A stretch of DNA of 64,000 bases from Aquarana catesbeiana (lineage: Eukaryota > Chordata > Amphibia > Anura > Ranidae), in the NCBI RefSeq assembly GCF_042186555.1, contig NC_133336.1, positions 188,079,117-188,143,116 on the forward strand, read 5' to 3'. Numbering within the stretch: position 1 is the first letter of the stretch; the number at the start of each line of letters is the position of its first letter. The notes under the pieces were generated by a model. It did not search any database, was not told the origin of the DNA, and saw only the letters and a program-made list of their open reading frames with translations. Shown one piece after another: positions 1 through 10,420 of the stretch. The position numbers and the translations under genes are program-made.

Positions 1-181
1 TACTCACTGAACTGCAACTCAATTTATAACATTTGTATCGTGTTATTTCTGGATTTTTGGTTGATATTCTGTCTCTATCATTTAAAATACACCTATGATA
101 AAAATTATAGACCCTTTATTTTTTTGTAAGTGGGAAAACTTACGAAACCTGCAGGGGATCAAATAATTATTTCCCCCACTG
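1..181 (-). mobile_element. Tc1/mariner-like element end (truncated by window start)
   Basis: Read on the minus strand from 181, the sequence begins CAGTGGGGGAAATAATTATT and continues with GATCCCCTGCAGG and a GTAAGTTTTCCCACTTAC palindrome. This is the terminal region of a Tc1-like family I recall from frogs and fish. The CAG terminus abuts TA at 182-183, the expected target. Only the end and subterminal region lie in the window; no transposase is visible here. Confidence 0.7.
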
Positions 182-183
182 TA

Positions 184-360
184 TAGAGAAAAAAAGAAGC
201 TGTATGAGGTGACAATCGAGTTGGGTATAAAGTAGAGCTATAGAAGGCAGGAGAGCTTACAAACTATTGTAAAATAGGTAGCAACGCACAAGGCAGAAGA
301 GACTATAGTGTGCAAGGATAGAGGAGAGAGATACAGAACCTAGAAGAGATAACATTCTAA
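184..360. repeat. Degenerate AG-rich low-copy repeat
   Basis: Contains the phrase tagaaggcaggagagcttac, which recurs in diverged form near 2207, 2348, 2445 and 4897, always in the spacer between transposon insertions. The spacers look like pieces of one old degenerate array interrupted by transposons. Confidence 0.45.
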
Positions 361-618
361 GTGCCGGTTCACACAGGGGCGGCACGACTTGCAGGTCGCC
401 TCAGCGAGGCGACCTGCAAACGACTTCCGAGGCGACTTGCAAAACGACTTCTGCATAGAAGTCTATGCAAGTCGCCCCCAAAGTAGTACAGGAACCTTTT
501 TCTAAGTCGGAGCGACTTGCGTCGCTCCTATTAGAACGGTTCCGTAGCACAGAACGGGAGGCGACTTGTCAGGCGACTAGGTCGCCTGACAAGTCGCCCC
601 TGTGTGAACCGAGCCTAA
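361..618. mobile_element. Palindrome-rich MITE with GTTCACACAGGGGCG termini
   Basis: Terminal inverted repeats GTTCACACAGGGGCG (about 368) and CGCCCCTGTGTGAAC (about 595-609) match perfectly. The interior holds further short palindromes built on GGCGACTTG/CAAGTCGCC. No coding capacity. The superfamily is not certain because no clean target duplication is visible. Confidence 0.65.
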
Positions 619-888
619 AGCTTGACTTACATGGCTCGAATTTCTCGAATTTCCTCTGATTCCTGCTGAATTGTCTGAAATTTGAGTCATGGGCAGCCCT
701 GTGAGCACCACCTGGCTCAACAAACTTCAACTGAAAAATCAAAGAAGCCGGCAGGAAAATTGTCAGCCGAATAATAAGTGCATCCAATCAGAGGCAGTCA
801 CTGTTCAAGTATTCAGACAGCTGTGGGTGCCAGTTGTCTAGATAGACGTGGTGAAGACGACTTGCTGAAGTTCAAACTGAACATCAGA

Positions 889-1062
889 ATGGGGAAGAAA
901 GGGGATTTAAGTGACTTTGAACGTGGCATGGTTGTTGGTGCCAGACAGGTTGGTCTGAGTATTTCAAAAACTGCTGATCTACTGGGATTTTCACACACAA
1001 CCATCTCTCTGGTTTACAGAGAATGGTCCGAAAAAGAGAAAATATCCAGTGAGCGGCAGTTG
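889..1062 (+). pseudogene. Tc1-like transposase, N-terminal fragment
   Basis: The frame opens with MGKKGDLSDFERGMVVGA and runs through a helix-turn-helix-like stretch (SISKTADLLGFSHTTIS, then VYREWSEKEK). This is the paired-like DNA-binding N-terminus of a Tc1-family transposase. About 58 residues remain of a usual ~340. The catalytic D, D and E regions are absent, because the frame degenerates into a (TA)n tract after 1085. The 110 bases upstream (from about 778) also look like the 5' untranslated part of the same family. It belongs to a different Tc1 lineage from the copies at 2.5, 13.5, 23.3 and 34 kb. It cannot make an active enzyme. Confidence 0.8.
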
Positions 1063-1085
1063 TGTGTTGAGGTTGAGGGTGACGA

Positions 1086-1087
<2 letters not shown>

Positions 1088-1127
<40 letters not shown>

Positions 1128-1134
1128 TATATAG
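1088..1134. repeat. (TA)n microsatellite
   Basis: About 32 bases of pure TA preceded by GTGTG. It directly truncates the Tc1 fragment on its left. Confidence 0.95.
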
Positions 1135-1575
1135 GAGCAATCTATACTACCCTTTAATGTGTTTATAATATATTAGGTACCATTCACACTTCGTGAGTTG
1201 GAATCATAGGCGGAATTGCTTCGATTCCAAATCACGCGGTAATTGCTGCATAACACGCAAGGCGCGTTTGGGTGCCATTCATTCTTAATGCTGTGATTGT
1301 TGTGTGACAAAAAAATTTCGGTAAAACGGCAGAGCTTCTTTTGGATGACAAATGCACAAAGGGCAGTCCATTCAAGTGACTGGGCAGCACTATGCGCGAC
1401 ACGCAGAATCGCACGAGAATCATGAGGCACAGCACTCTCAATGGATGGCATAATCCAGTGTGCTGGCCATCCAGAGCGCAGTGCGCAAGTGACGGTGACG
1501 GCTCTGGCTGCTACAAATATGAATATCTTCTAAATGGTACATGTTTAGGAGATAGTACACTACAGGTAACCCTAA
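1135..1575. other. Unassigned repetitive sequence, no gene
   Basis: Contains two ccattca(c/t) segments near 1178 and 1273 and, at 1508-1570, a stretch (ctacaaatatgaatatcttc onward) that I recall as repetitive in frogs. A related end, acctgtaggtacctgtagg, sits at 2018-2036, so an older repeat was probably split by the MITE at 1576-2001. No coding evidence. Confidence 0.4.
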
Positions 1576-2001
1576 TGCCCCGTACACACGATAGGATTTT
1601 CCGATGGAAAAAGTTTCTTTGGGAGCTTGTTGTCGGAAATTCCGACCGTGTGTAGGCTCCATCGGACATTTTCCATTGGAATTTTCGTCACACAAAATTT
1701 GAAAGCTGGTTTTCAAATTTTACGACAACAAAATCCGTTGTCGTAAATTCCGATCGTGTGTACACAATTCCGACGCACAAAATTCCACGCATGCTCGGAA
1801 TCAAGCAGAAGAGCCGCACTGGCTATTGAACTTAATTTTTCTCGGCTCGTCGTACGAGTTGTACGTCACCGCGTTCTTGACGTTCGGAATTTCTGACAAG
1901 ATTTGCGTGACCGTGTGTAGGCAAGACAAGTTTGAGCCAACATCCGTCGGAAAAAAAACATGGATTTTGTTGTCGGAAAATCCTATCGTGTGTATAGGGC
2001 A
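1576..2001. mobile_element. Harbinger-like MITE, copy 1
   Basis: 426 bp. The left end TGCCCCGTACACACGATAGG pairs with the right end CCTATCGTGTGTATAGGGCA. Flanks are TAA (1573-1575) and TTA (2002-2004), compatible with the 3-bp TWA target of PIF/Harbinger elements. The interior repeats GTCGGAAATTCCGACCGTGT-type palindromes. It is homologous along its length to 3582-4005. No transposase. Confidence 0.7.
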
Positions 2002-2004
2002 TTA

Positions 2005-2475
2005 GTTTAAGCTCACCTGTAGGTACCTGTAGGTACAGAGTTTATTACTGCTTTAAAATCTAATTGGGTATAAAAGAATGATAAAGGGAAAAGCTTATTT
2101 TAGAGTATAAGGAAGGAAAACTGAAGGTTACAAATCTATCAGGGAATATGGGAGCAATATACATGGTACAATAGGTTACAGTCTACTATGCTGCAAAGAA
2201 GAGATATAGAAGGCAGAAGAGCTTACAAACTATTAGGATATAGAGTACTATACAGCAGATGAAAGGTGACATAGCCTATTATAGTACAAAGGAGAGGTCA
2301 GCAAGGTGGATGAGATAGCAATTTAATTGGGTATACAAGCAAAATATAGAAGGCTAAAGAGCTTACAGTCTAGTGGGGTAAAATAGGGTGATGTAGAAGA
2401 CAAAAAACATACAACCAATTAGGCTCTAGGGAGGATTCAGCTAGTAGAAGAGCTTACAATCTAATACAGTATATA
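2005..2475. repeat. Degenerate spacer array
   Basis: AT/AG-rich spacer with three diverged copies of the agaagagcttac phrase (near 2207, 2348, 2445). No reading frame or family recognised. Confidence 0.4.
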
Positions 2476-2580
2476 CAGTGCCTTGAAAAAGTATTCATAC
2501 CCCTTGAAATTTTCCACTTTTTGTCATGTTACAACCAAAAACGTAAATGTATTTTATTGGGATTTTATGTGATAGAGGCC

Positions 2581-2733
2581 CAGGGATATGCAAATTAGCG
2601 GACCTCCAGCTGTTGCAAAACTACAAGTCCCATCATGCCGCTGCCTCTGGTTGTCATGCTTGTGGCTGTCAGAATCTTGCTATGCCCCTTGTAGTTCTGC
2701 AACAGCTGGGGGTCCACTAATTGCATATCCCTG
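2581..2733. mobile_element. hAT-like MITE nested in Tc1 copy A
   Basis: Ends CAGGGATATGCAAATTAG and CTAATTGCATATCCCTG are inverted repeats, and the arms (ACCTCCAGCTGTTGCAAAAC) fold over most of the 153 bp. It interrupts the Tc1 subterminal sequence ATGTGATAGACCAAC: GATAG is present on both sides, consistent with a decayed 8-bp duplication. It resembles 14888-15035 and 40086-40242. Confidence 0.75.
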
Positions 2734-2891
2734 TCAGATAGACCAACACAAAGTGGCACACAATTGTGAAGTGGAAGGAAAATGATAAACGGTTTTCAAC
2801 ATTTTTTTACAAATAAATATGTTAAAAGTGTGGCGTGCATTTGTATTCAGCCCCCCTTTACTCTGACACCCCTAACTAAAATCTAGTGGAG

Positions 2892-4313
2892 TCAATACTT
2901 TGTAGAACCATCTTTCGCTGCAATTACAGCTGCAAGTCTTTTTGAGGATGTCTCTACCAGCTTTTCACAGCTAGAGTGCCATTTTTGCCCATTCTCCTTC
3001 GCAAAATTGCTCAAGCTTTTTCAGAATGGATGGAGAGCGTCTGTGAACAGCAATTTTCAAATCTTGCCACAGATTCTCAATTGGATTTAGGTCTGAACTT
3101 TGATTGGGCCATTCTAACACACAAATATGCTTTGATATAAACCATTCCATTGTAGCTCTGGCTGTATGTTTAGGGTCGTTGTCCTGTTGGAAGGTGAACC
3201 TCCGCCCCAGTCTCAAGTCTTTTGCAAACTCTAACAGGTTTTCTTCTAAGATTGCCCTCCATCCATTTTCCTCTCAACTCTGACCAGCTTCCCTGTCCCT
3301 GCTGAAGAAAAGCATGCTGCCACCACCATGTTTCACAGTGGGGATGGTGTGTTCAGGGTGATGTGCAGTGTTAGTTTTCCGCCACACATAGCATTTTGCT
3401 TTTAGGCCAAAAAGTTCAATTTTGGTCTCATCTGACCAGAGCACCTTCTTCCACATGTTTGCTGTGTCCCCCACATGGCTTCTCGCAAACTGCAAACGGG
3501 ACTTCTTATGGCTTTCTTTCAACAATGTCTTTCTTCTTGCCACTCTTCCCTAAAGGCCAGATTTGTGGAGTGCACGACTAATGCTGCGTACACACGATTG
3601 GACATTCCGACAACAAATGTTCGATGTGAGCTTGTTGTCGGAAATTCCGACCGTGTGTTGGCTTCAGCGGACATTTGTTGTCGGAATTTCTGCAACAAAA
3701 ATTTGAGAGCTGGTTCTCAAATTTTCCGACAAGAAAATCCGTTGTTGGAAATTCCGATCGTGTGTACACAATTCCGACGCACAAAATTCCACGCATGCTC
3801 GGAATCAAGCAGAAGAGTCGCACTGGCTATTGAACTTCATTTTTCTCGGCTTGTCGTATGTGTTGTACGTCACCGCGTTCTAGACGTTCGGAATTTCCAA
3901 CAACATTTGTGCGACTGTGTGTATGCAAGACAAGTTTGAGCCAACATCCGTCGGAATTAAATTCAGGATTTTGTTGTCAGAATGTCCAATCATGTGTACG
4001 CGGCATATTGGTTGTCCTGTGGACAGATTCTCCCACCTGAGCTGTGGATCTCTGCAGCTCCTCCAGAGTTACCATGGGCCTCTTGGCTGCTTCTCTGATT
4101 AATGCTCTCCTTGCCCGGCCTGTCAGTTTAGGTGGACAGCCATGTCTTGGTAGGTTTGTAGTTGTGCCATACTCTTTCCATTTTCAGATGATGGATTGTA
4201 CAGAGCTCTGTGAGAAGTTCAAAGCTTGGGGTTTTTTTTATATAACCTAGCCCTGCTTTAAACTTCTCCACAACTTTATCCCTGACCTGTCTGGTGTGTT
4301 GCTTGGCCTTCAT
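2892..4313 (-). pseudogene. Tc1-like transposase pseudogene, copy A
   Basis: The start is an intact ATG at 4313 (MKAKQHTRQVRDKVVEKFKA), with the stop at 2892. The N-terminal DNA-binding region shifts frame after GLGY, about residue 23. The middle is interrupted by the MITE at 3582-4005. The next block carries the first catalytic Asp (WSDETKIELFGL) and HGGGS, then a frameshift and deletion remove the GCFSS-VDGKMD segment. The last block keeps FQQDNDPKHT and DLNPIENLW, that is the second Asp and the Glu with 34 residues between them (DD34E). Intact length would be near 340 residues. All three catalytic residues survive, but frame breaks and the insertion make it inactive. Confidence 0.9.
3582..4005. 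mobile_element. Harbinger-like MITE, copy 2, nested in a transposase gene
   Basis: 424 bp with ends TGCTGCGTACACACGATTGG and CCAATCATGTGTACGCGGCA. Comparison with the uninterrupted homologous site near 24280-24300 (gactaatagttgtcc) places the insertion after TAA, and the right flank reads TAT. This supports a 3-bp TWA-type duplication. The interior matches 1576-2001. Confidence 0.8.
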
Positions 4314-4713
4314 GATTCTGTTTGTTCACTAAGGTTCTCTAACAAACCTCTGAGGTCTTCACAGAACAGCTGTTTTTATACTGAGATTAAAGTACACACA
4401 GGTGGACTCTATTTACTAATTAGATGACTTCTGAAGGCAATTGATTCCACTTTTAGTTAGGGGTATCAGAGTAAAGGGGGCTGAATACAAATGCACGCCA
4501 CACTTTTCAGATATTTTTTTTGTAAAAAACAAAAAACCATTTATCATTTTCCTTCCACTTCACAATTATGTGCCACTTTGTGTTGGTCTATCACATAACA
4601 TCCCAATAAAATACATTGGCGTTTTTGGTTGTAACAGGACAAAATGTCTAAAATGTCAAGGGGTATGAATACTTTTTTAAGGCACTGTGCAGGAGAATAC
4701 AGAAGGCTTAGGA

Positions 4714-4849
4714 CAGTGATGGCGAACCTTGGCACCCCAGATGTTCTGGAACTACATTTCCCATGATGCTCAACCACACTGCAGAGTGCATGAGCATCAT
4801 GGGAAATGTAGTTCCAGAACATCTGGGGTGCCAAGGTTCGCCATCACTG
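4714..4849. mobile_element. Near-perfect palindromic hAT MITE
   Basis: 136 bp made of two 59-bp arms that are exact reverse complements, around an 18-bp centre. The terminus is CAGTGATGGCGAACCTTGGC. It is flanked by identical 8-bp repeats GCTTAGGA (4706-4713 and 4850-4857), the target duplication expected for hAT. Lack of divergence between arms and between duplications indicates a young insertion. Confidence 0.92.
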
Positions 4850-4857
4850 GCTTAGGA

Positions 4858-6157
4858 GATGACATTTTACTATAGTATAGGGGGAGAGATGTAAACAATA
4901 GAAGAGCTTACAATTAATCATGTTAATATAGTATACATTTGAGTCACATTAACACGCATTTGGATGTATTGCGCATATTAGAAGGTATGTGAGTTAAAAC
5001 CCGTGCACACCAAAATGCAGGAAAACGTGAGGCATTCGTCATGTTGGGGGACAGTTTCTGGACATCACGTCCTCCAGAGGAACCACATGACCAACTTCTG
5101 GGCACAAGGGCAGCACAGCAATGCATAATTCTCCTTGTTCCTGAAGCAGTGCAGAGCGACTTTTACAATACAATAGCTGTGCCTTTAATATTTCAATATA
5201 AGTCCTCTGCGATGGCCTTCAGCTTGGTTAATGCGTGTTTGTTTGTGGAATAGTAGGTGCCTTTCGTGTGTGTGGGAATATGTCTATATTTGCACCTCCC
5301 TCCACAGGAGCCCCAGCCAGGATCTGGTTTAGTGGTGCCATAAATTTGTCACAGCGTTAAAGTGAAACCCCAGTGGATGCTTGTTTAACACTCCGCCGCC
5401 AACAGGGAGCTGGCAAAGGCAAATGGTTTTTGCTGATCTCATTCCCAGACATGAGTTAATAGGGTTAATGGTCAATCATTACTGAGGAAACAGTTAAATG
5501 AGATGTTCCGCCAACACTTTACAGGAATTGTGAGGCCTTTCCAGTCTGATAGCCATGAAGATTTCACTGCAGTGTAAAATCTAAGTAGGGATGTGTCAGA
5601 CGATGCTCCCTGGGAAATGTCTGCAAATGAGCATCTTCTAAGTGAGAAAAGGGATTTTTGGGTAAACAGGACGCACTGGATACCTTCGCTACCATTGCGC
5701 TATTGCTGGGTGTCCAGAGCGACCCTGTGCCTTTAAGGAGGGGGTGGGCTCCCTCCAGGCATACCTGCCCTCAATCTATCCATTATTATAAGTGTTCTCC
5801 AACTTTGACGACTCTCAAAATTTATAGTGTTAGGACTGCAGTACACTGGGATGCCGTGACGTGGCCGCTGCAGCTTACGCATGTATTTGCAAATATGTGC
5901 AAACTAAACCCCTTGTTTTAACATGAACTTTTAGACAGGGTTAACGCGGTTTGTTGCAGGCTGGCTGGTAAGTGAGCTGGGAGTTTTTGTTTGTTGTCTT
6001 TTGACATGCATCGCCCATCCATGCGCTCTTTGCTCCTAAGGCCAGTTAATGGTTGGAGTGGTTGCTAGCTGTTTGGATTCTGGGTAAATATAATTTTTAC
6101 ATGGTAGGCCTCAAATGCCAAATCAAGGCCCTTTCTTAACATTTTGTCTGTGTGTAT
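4858..6157. other. No feature recognised
   Basis: 1.3 kb of mixed-composition sequence with only short random reading frames. Begins with another gagcttacaat spacer remnant (about 4900). Nothing here supports an exon or RNA gene. Confidence 0.5.
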
Positions 6158-7650
6158 CTGCCTTGGGTGACACCAACAGAAAGTGGGTGGAAACATCCCC
6201 AATTGGCTAAATATTATATTACATAGTTACATAGTTACATAGTATGTGAGGTCGAAAAAAGACACAAGTCCATCAAGTCCAACCTATGTGTGTGATTATA
6301 TGTCAGTATTACATTGTATATCCCTGTATGTCGCGGTCCTTGCAGTTATAGACCATGAGTTTCTGTTTGCAACAATGAAATGACGGTCTGAAATTGTAAA
6401 GGTAATGGACCACCAAACTATTAAAGAGAACAGCGTTTCATGGCCACTAAGGAGCCCTTCTTTTGGTAGGTCACTACTTGCCTGAAGAATGGGTCCTCAG
6501 CAACCTTAAATGTTGCTCTGTTTTATGGGTGTATAGAAATGGTTGGCTTATATCTTCTGCTGATGGTGTGCCGGTGACATTTTTACATACGATCTCCCCA
6601 ACGGGGACACACCAATCTGTAAAAATCTAAAGTAAGTTCTTACCCTTCCTCTTTCCATCCAAAACGAAATAGACCATTTGGATGGAGTTGAGGTATTAGT
6701 AAATGCTCATCTGCCTTGGGTGACACCAACAGAAAGTTGGTGGAAACATCCCCAATCGGCAAAATACTGTACTACTTCCAGCCATAGACCATAAGTTCCT
6801 GTGTGCAACAGTGAAATGATAGATGGCATAGTCAAATTGTAAAGTCCATGCATAGAAATGGACCACCATCTGCAGAAGTTATAAGCAAACCATTTAGGAG
6901 AACAGTGTTTTGCGGCCACTAAGGATCCCTTCTTTAGGTAGGTTACTATTTGCCCGGAGAAGGGGCCCTTAGCAACCTGATATGTTGCTCTGTTTTATGG
7001 GTGTATAGAAATGGTTTGCTTAGAGCTTCTGCTGATGGTGTGCCGGTGACGTTTTTACATACGATCTCCCCAACAGGGACACACCAGCCTGGAAGAATCT
7101 AAAGCAAGTACTAACCCTTCCTCTTTCCATCCAAAACTAAATAGACCATTTGGATGGAGTTGAGCTATTAGTAAATGCTCATCTGCCTTGGGTGACACCA
7201 ACAGAAATTTGGTGGAAACATCCCCAATCGGCAAAACGCTGCTTTCCTTGCAGCCATAGACCATGAGTTCCTGTGTGTAACAGTGAAATGACAGATGGCG
7301 TCGTCAAATTGTAAAGTCCATATGTAGAAATGGACCACAATCTGCAAAAGATATAAGCAAACTATTTAAGAGAACATCATTTCAAGGCTACTAAGAACCC
7401 CTTCTTCAGGTTAATCACTTGCTTGAAGAAGGGGTCCTCAACAACCCGAAACATTGCTCTGTTGTATAGAAATGGTTTGCTTATAGCTTCTGCTGATGGT
7501 ATGTCAGTGACGTTTCTATATATTATCTCCCCAATAGGGACGCAACAACTTGTAAAAACCTAAAGCAGGTTCTAACTCTTCCCCTTTCCACCCAAAACTA
7601 AAGAGATTGTTTGAATAGAGTTGGGATTTTGGCAAATTTCCATCTCCTGG
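6158..7650. repeat. Tandem triplication, unit about 472 bp
   Basis: The phrase ctgccttgggtgacaccaac starts units at 6158, 6711 and 7183. Units 2 and 3 are 472 bp apart; unit 1 is longer (553 bp) because another repeat sits in it near 6217-6330. Each unit contains a gaagaaggggtcctcagcaa-like segment and the phrase cttctgctgatggtgt. Divergence between units is visible, so the array is not recent. No conserved reading frame across units. Confidence 0.85.
6217..6330 (+). mobile_element. Short interspersed repeat (ttacatagttacatag type)
   Basis: Contains gaaaaaagacacaagtccat and catcaagtccaacc. A second copy lies at 56011-56070. It interrupts only the first unit of the 472-bp array. I recall the sequence as common in amphibian genomes; its class is not clear from sequence alone. 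Confidence 0.6.
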
Positions 7651-8330
7651 CTTTCAAACATCATATGGTCTTTGCTTTGCCCAGCACTCATAGAAAACAA
7701 AGATGTAGCTACAAGTCATAAAGGCCCATAAAAAATGAGTGGAGAGGGGATGCACACAGCACAGAGGTCTAAACTAAACAAAAATGTAATGTATTGCTGA
7801 TTACCAGCTCTTTTTTGAGACTTTTTTCCTAATTATTTTCACCTGTCAGGAAAGTCAGGAGAACAAAGGAAAACAGCTAAAGGTTTGGACTTTAAAGGCA
7901 ATTTGGACCACATACTGTAAATTGTAAAAAAATATATTTTATTCATATATAACAGTATAAAAAATGCAAGAGCACAATACAAAAACATAGAAGTTAAAAA
8001 CATGCCATCACATATGTGTAAAATACAGGCTGCAATGGCCAGATGTTATAAAAAGTGTTTTTTTACTGTGAGTGAGCCCCTGTGTATCAACACGTTTCGC
8101 TGGTTTGCTTCATCAGGACACACGAAGAGGTGATGTAAGTAAAAGACAGATCTCACTGTATTGGAACAAAGACATATATCATATTTTAATATACCTTGTC
8201 ATCACATATGAGAGGTGTATGCTCTATACATCATAGGTGGTATAATCAGCTGGATTTATCTTCACCTTGCCTAAATGTGAACAAATGCAATCTTTTCTTA
8301 ATTTTTTCTTAGTTCTATGCCTATACTAAA
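7651..8330. other. Interspersed repeat fragments, no gene
   Basis: Includes AT-rich sequence with poly-A runs (about 7925-8000) followed by cacgtttcgctggtttgctt at 8091. A similar cgtttcgt module is at 50769, so this is probably a decayed frog repeat. No coding evidence. Confidence 0.4.
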
Positions 8331-8680
8331 ATATGTGGGGTTCAGACCATCTGGCTCATCCTTTGGTCCGGTGCCCGCCCAGGGAGTTCCTTTGAGGCGG
8401 GCACCGCGGCACATCTGAGCGCCCCGGAGCGCCCTATAATGCACTGCGAGATCACAGTGCATTGACGGCTGCTGATTGGCCAAAGCATGCATCTGACCTG
8501 CATGCTTTGGCCAATCAGAGTGCGATTTGCTGTGAGTACCATGATTCATGGATCAGGGGGCTAAGTCCATGCCTCACACTATATAAGGCTGCTTACACGG
8601 CAGCCGTATGTAATGTGATATGTGGAGGAGACTCAGAGAGTTTGAGCTAGATTAGGCAAGTTAGTTAGGGGCATGCAGGC
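8331..8680 (+). repeat. LTR- or promoter-like repeat segment
   Basis: GC-rich segment with a long hairpin (8473-8517), a TATA-like ctatataagg (8579) and a downstream GGAGACTCAGAGAG. The order resembles a retroelement promoter region. No matching second LTR or coding domain is in the window, so the class is only a suggestion. Confidence 0.35.
8473..8590 (+). promoter_or_regulatory. CCAAT-box hairpin plus TATA-like box
   Basis: Two 19-nt arms (TGATTGGCCAAAGCATGCA at 8473-8491 and its exact complement at 8499-8517) separated by 7 nt place ATTGG and CCAAT in opposite orientations. TATATAAG follows at about 8580. This arrangement is typical of a basal promoter; activity is inferred. Confidence 0.4.
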
Positions 8681-8684
8681 AGTT

Positions 8685-8736
<52 letters not shown>

Positions 8737-8820
8737 CAGCCAATGTATTAATATATATATATATACCGTGTAGTATATATCTATATCTATATATATAGAT
8801 ATATAAAAATATATACAGTG
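8685..8820. repeat. (TA)n tract, interrupted
   Basis: Two TA blocks (about 8689-8733 and 8751-8818) separated by gtgcagccaatg-type sequence. The second block includes CTATATCTATATATATAG. Confidence 0.95.
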
Positions 8821-8834
8821 CATTCAGTGTAGAC

Positions 8835-9200
8835 CAGCGGTCTCAAACTCAAATTACCTGAGGGCCACAGGTCGAGTTTTCATATCCCATGGGGGCCGCA
8901 TGCAAACTTTTAAGCTTCAAAAAGAACATTAAACTAGTATATATAGTGGTAGTCACTGCTTACTGCCAGATGCTTGGCAGTGTTTGCTCTGCAGCGTCCA
9001 GCAGCCAGCTCCCAGCAGGACCCGCATGCAGAGTTTTTAAGTTTTTTTTTTTTCTCTATTTTTCAGGTCCGTCGAGCAGCGTGATTGAAGATGGATGTAC
9101 ATTGCGGTACACTTTTTTTTTTCTTTCTTTTTTAATAAAGGAATTGTTAAAAACTGTCTATTGTGGTTTTTACTTTTTGACACTTTTTTTTGGAGAATGA
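8835..9200. repeat. hAT-like MITE start and poly-T-rich repeat
   Basis: CAGCGGTCTCAAACTCAAAT at 8835 looks like the left end of a hAT non-autonomous family. No matching right end was found. The rest contains long T runs (9041-9053, 9111-9128, 9185-9192). No gene. Confidence 0.4.
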
Positions 9201-9228
9201 GTAGTGGTACAATGTACCCAATACCCAA

Positions 9229-10075
9229 TTACATAGGGGGGGGGGGGTGGGATCTGGGGACCCCCTTGTTAAAGGGGGCTTCCAGATTTCGATAAGCCCC
9301 CCGCCCGCAGACCCCGACAACCAATGGTCAGGGTTGTCGGGAAGAGGTCCTTGACCCCAAAGCATCCTCCCCATGTTGAGGGCATGTGGCCTTTAAAATG
9401 GTTCAGGAGGGGGAGGGCACTCGCTTGTCCCCACTCCCCTTATCTTGACCTCCAGGCTGCATGCTCGGATAAGGGTTTTCTTTTAAATTTTGGTATGGAG
9501 GTCCCCTTAAAATCAATACCAGACCCGAAGGGCCTGGTATGGAATGGGGGGGGGGACCCTACGCTATTTATTATCTTGATTTTTCATCTATATTGCCGGG
9601 AGCTGGCAATATAGATATACATTACATTATATATGTATATAGATATACATTACAGGGCAAGTTTAAATGGATTTTTTTCCTTTAGAAATGTAATTTTGCT
9701 GCGGCACTGTTCAACACATCGCACAGATGCGCCACTTTACAGGCAGACTAAGGGGACCCCCAGGCAAGATATTTAAAGGAATATAAAATTTTTATTGTTT
9801 CACTTTAAGTATTATTAAAATCACTGCTCCTGAAAAAACGGTTGTTTTAAAAACATTTTTTTTGCATTGATCCATGTCCCCTGGGGCAGGACCCAGGCCC
9901 CCATACACTTTTTATGGCAATAACTTGTATATAAGCCTTTAAAATGAGCACTTTTGATTTTTCATGTTTGTGTCCCATAGATTTTAATAGGGTTCGTGTG
10001 TTCGCTCAAACTTTTTGCCTGTTCGCATGTTCTGGTGCAAACCAGACCGGGGGTGGGGGTTTGGCTCATCCCTAA
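9229..10075 (+). repeat. Long frog interspersed repeat
   Basis: Starts with a G run, then carries phrases I recall as abundant in ranid genomes: ccccaaagcatcctccccat, agggcctggtatggaat (about 9526), cactgctcctgaaaaaacgg (about 9822), catgtcccctggggcaggac and a terminal ggctcatccctaa (10063). The class is not obvious; no protein domain is encoded. The alternating G/C runs and AT-rich segments suggest a decayed non-coding element. Confidence 0.55.
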
Positions 10076-10199
10076 CAGCTGCTAGCAATAATCACATGTA
10101 AAATTTGGCAGGCTGGTTTACACAAGTTGATAGATCAACTTGGGTATATTCAGCCTGCCCATACATGGTTTGAATCTCAGCCAGTTCCTGCTGAATTGT

Positions 10200-10420
10200 C
10201 TATGGTCAGTTTAACTCACATTCATACATACTAGGGCCAATTAACTTACCAGCATGTCTTTGGAGTGTTGGGGGAAATCAGAGTACCAGGAGGAAGCCCA
10301 CGCAGGCAAAGGGAGAACACACAAACTCCATGCAGTTTGGGATTCAAACCACCAACCCTAGTGCAGCCAGGCAGAAGTGCTAACCACTTTGCCACTGTGC
10401 ATGTCAACACACGTCATCGT
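10200..10420 (+). mobile_element. SINE/LINE-tail-like repeat (GGAGGAAACC type), copy 1
   Basis: Order of phrases: ctagggccaattaacttacc, agcatgtctttggagtgt, aggaggaagcccacgcagg, aactccatgcag. The same order is at 19643-19950 and partly at 27090-27245. This is a widespread vertebrate repeat, here diverged. Confidence 0.65.

Larger units (their letters stand above)
2476..4687 (-). mobile_element. Tc1-like element, copy A, with two nested MITEs
   Basis: Both ends carry the same terminus: CAGTGCCTTGAAAAAGTATT at 2476 and its complement ending at 4687. TA precedes 2476; the right flank is TG, so one target copy has mutated. The transposase remnant is antisense. The element is split by a hAT-like MITE (2581-2733) and a Harbinger-like MITE (3582-4005). 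Removing both leaves about 1.6 kb, a normal Tc1 length. The same family occurs at 13469-15137 and 23349-25930. Confidence 0.9.
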
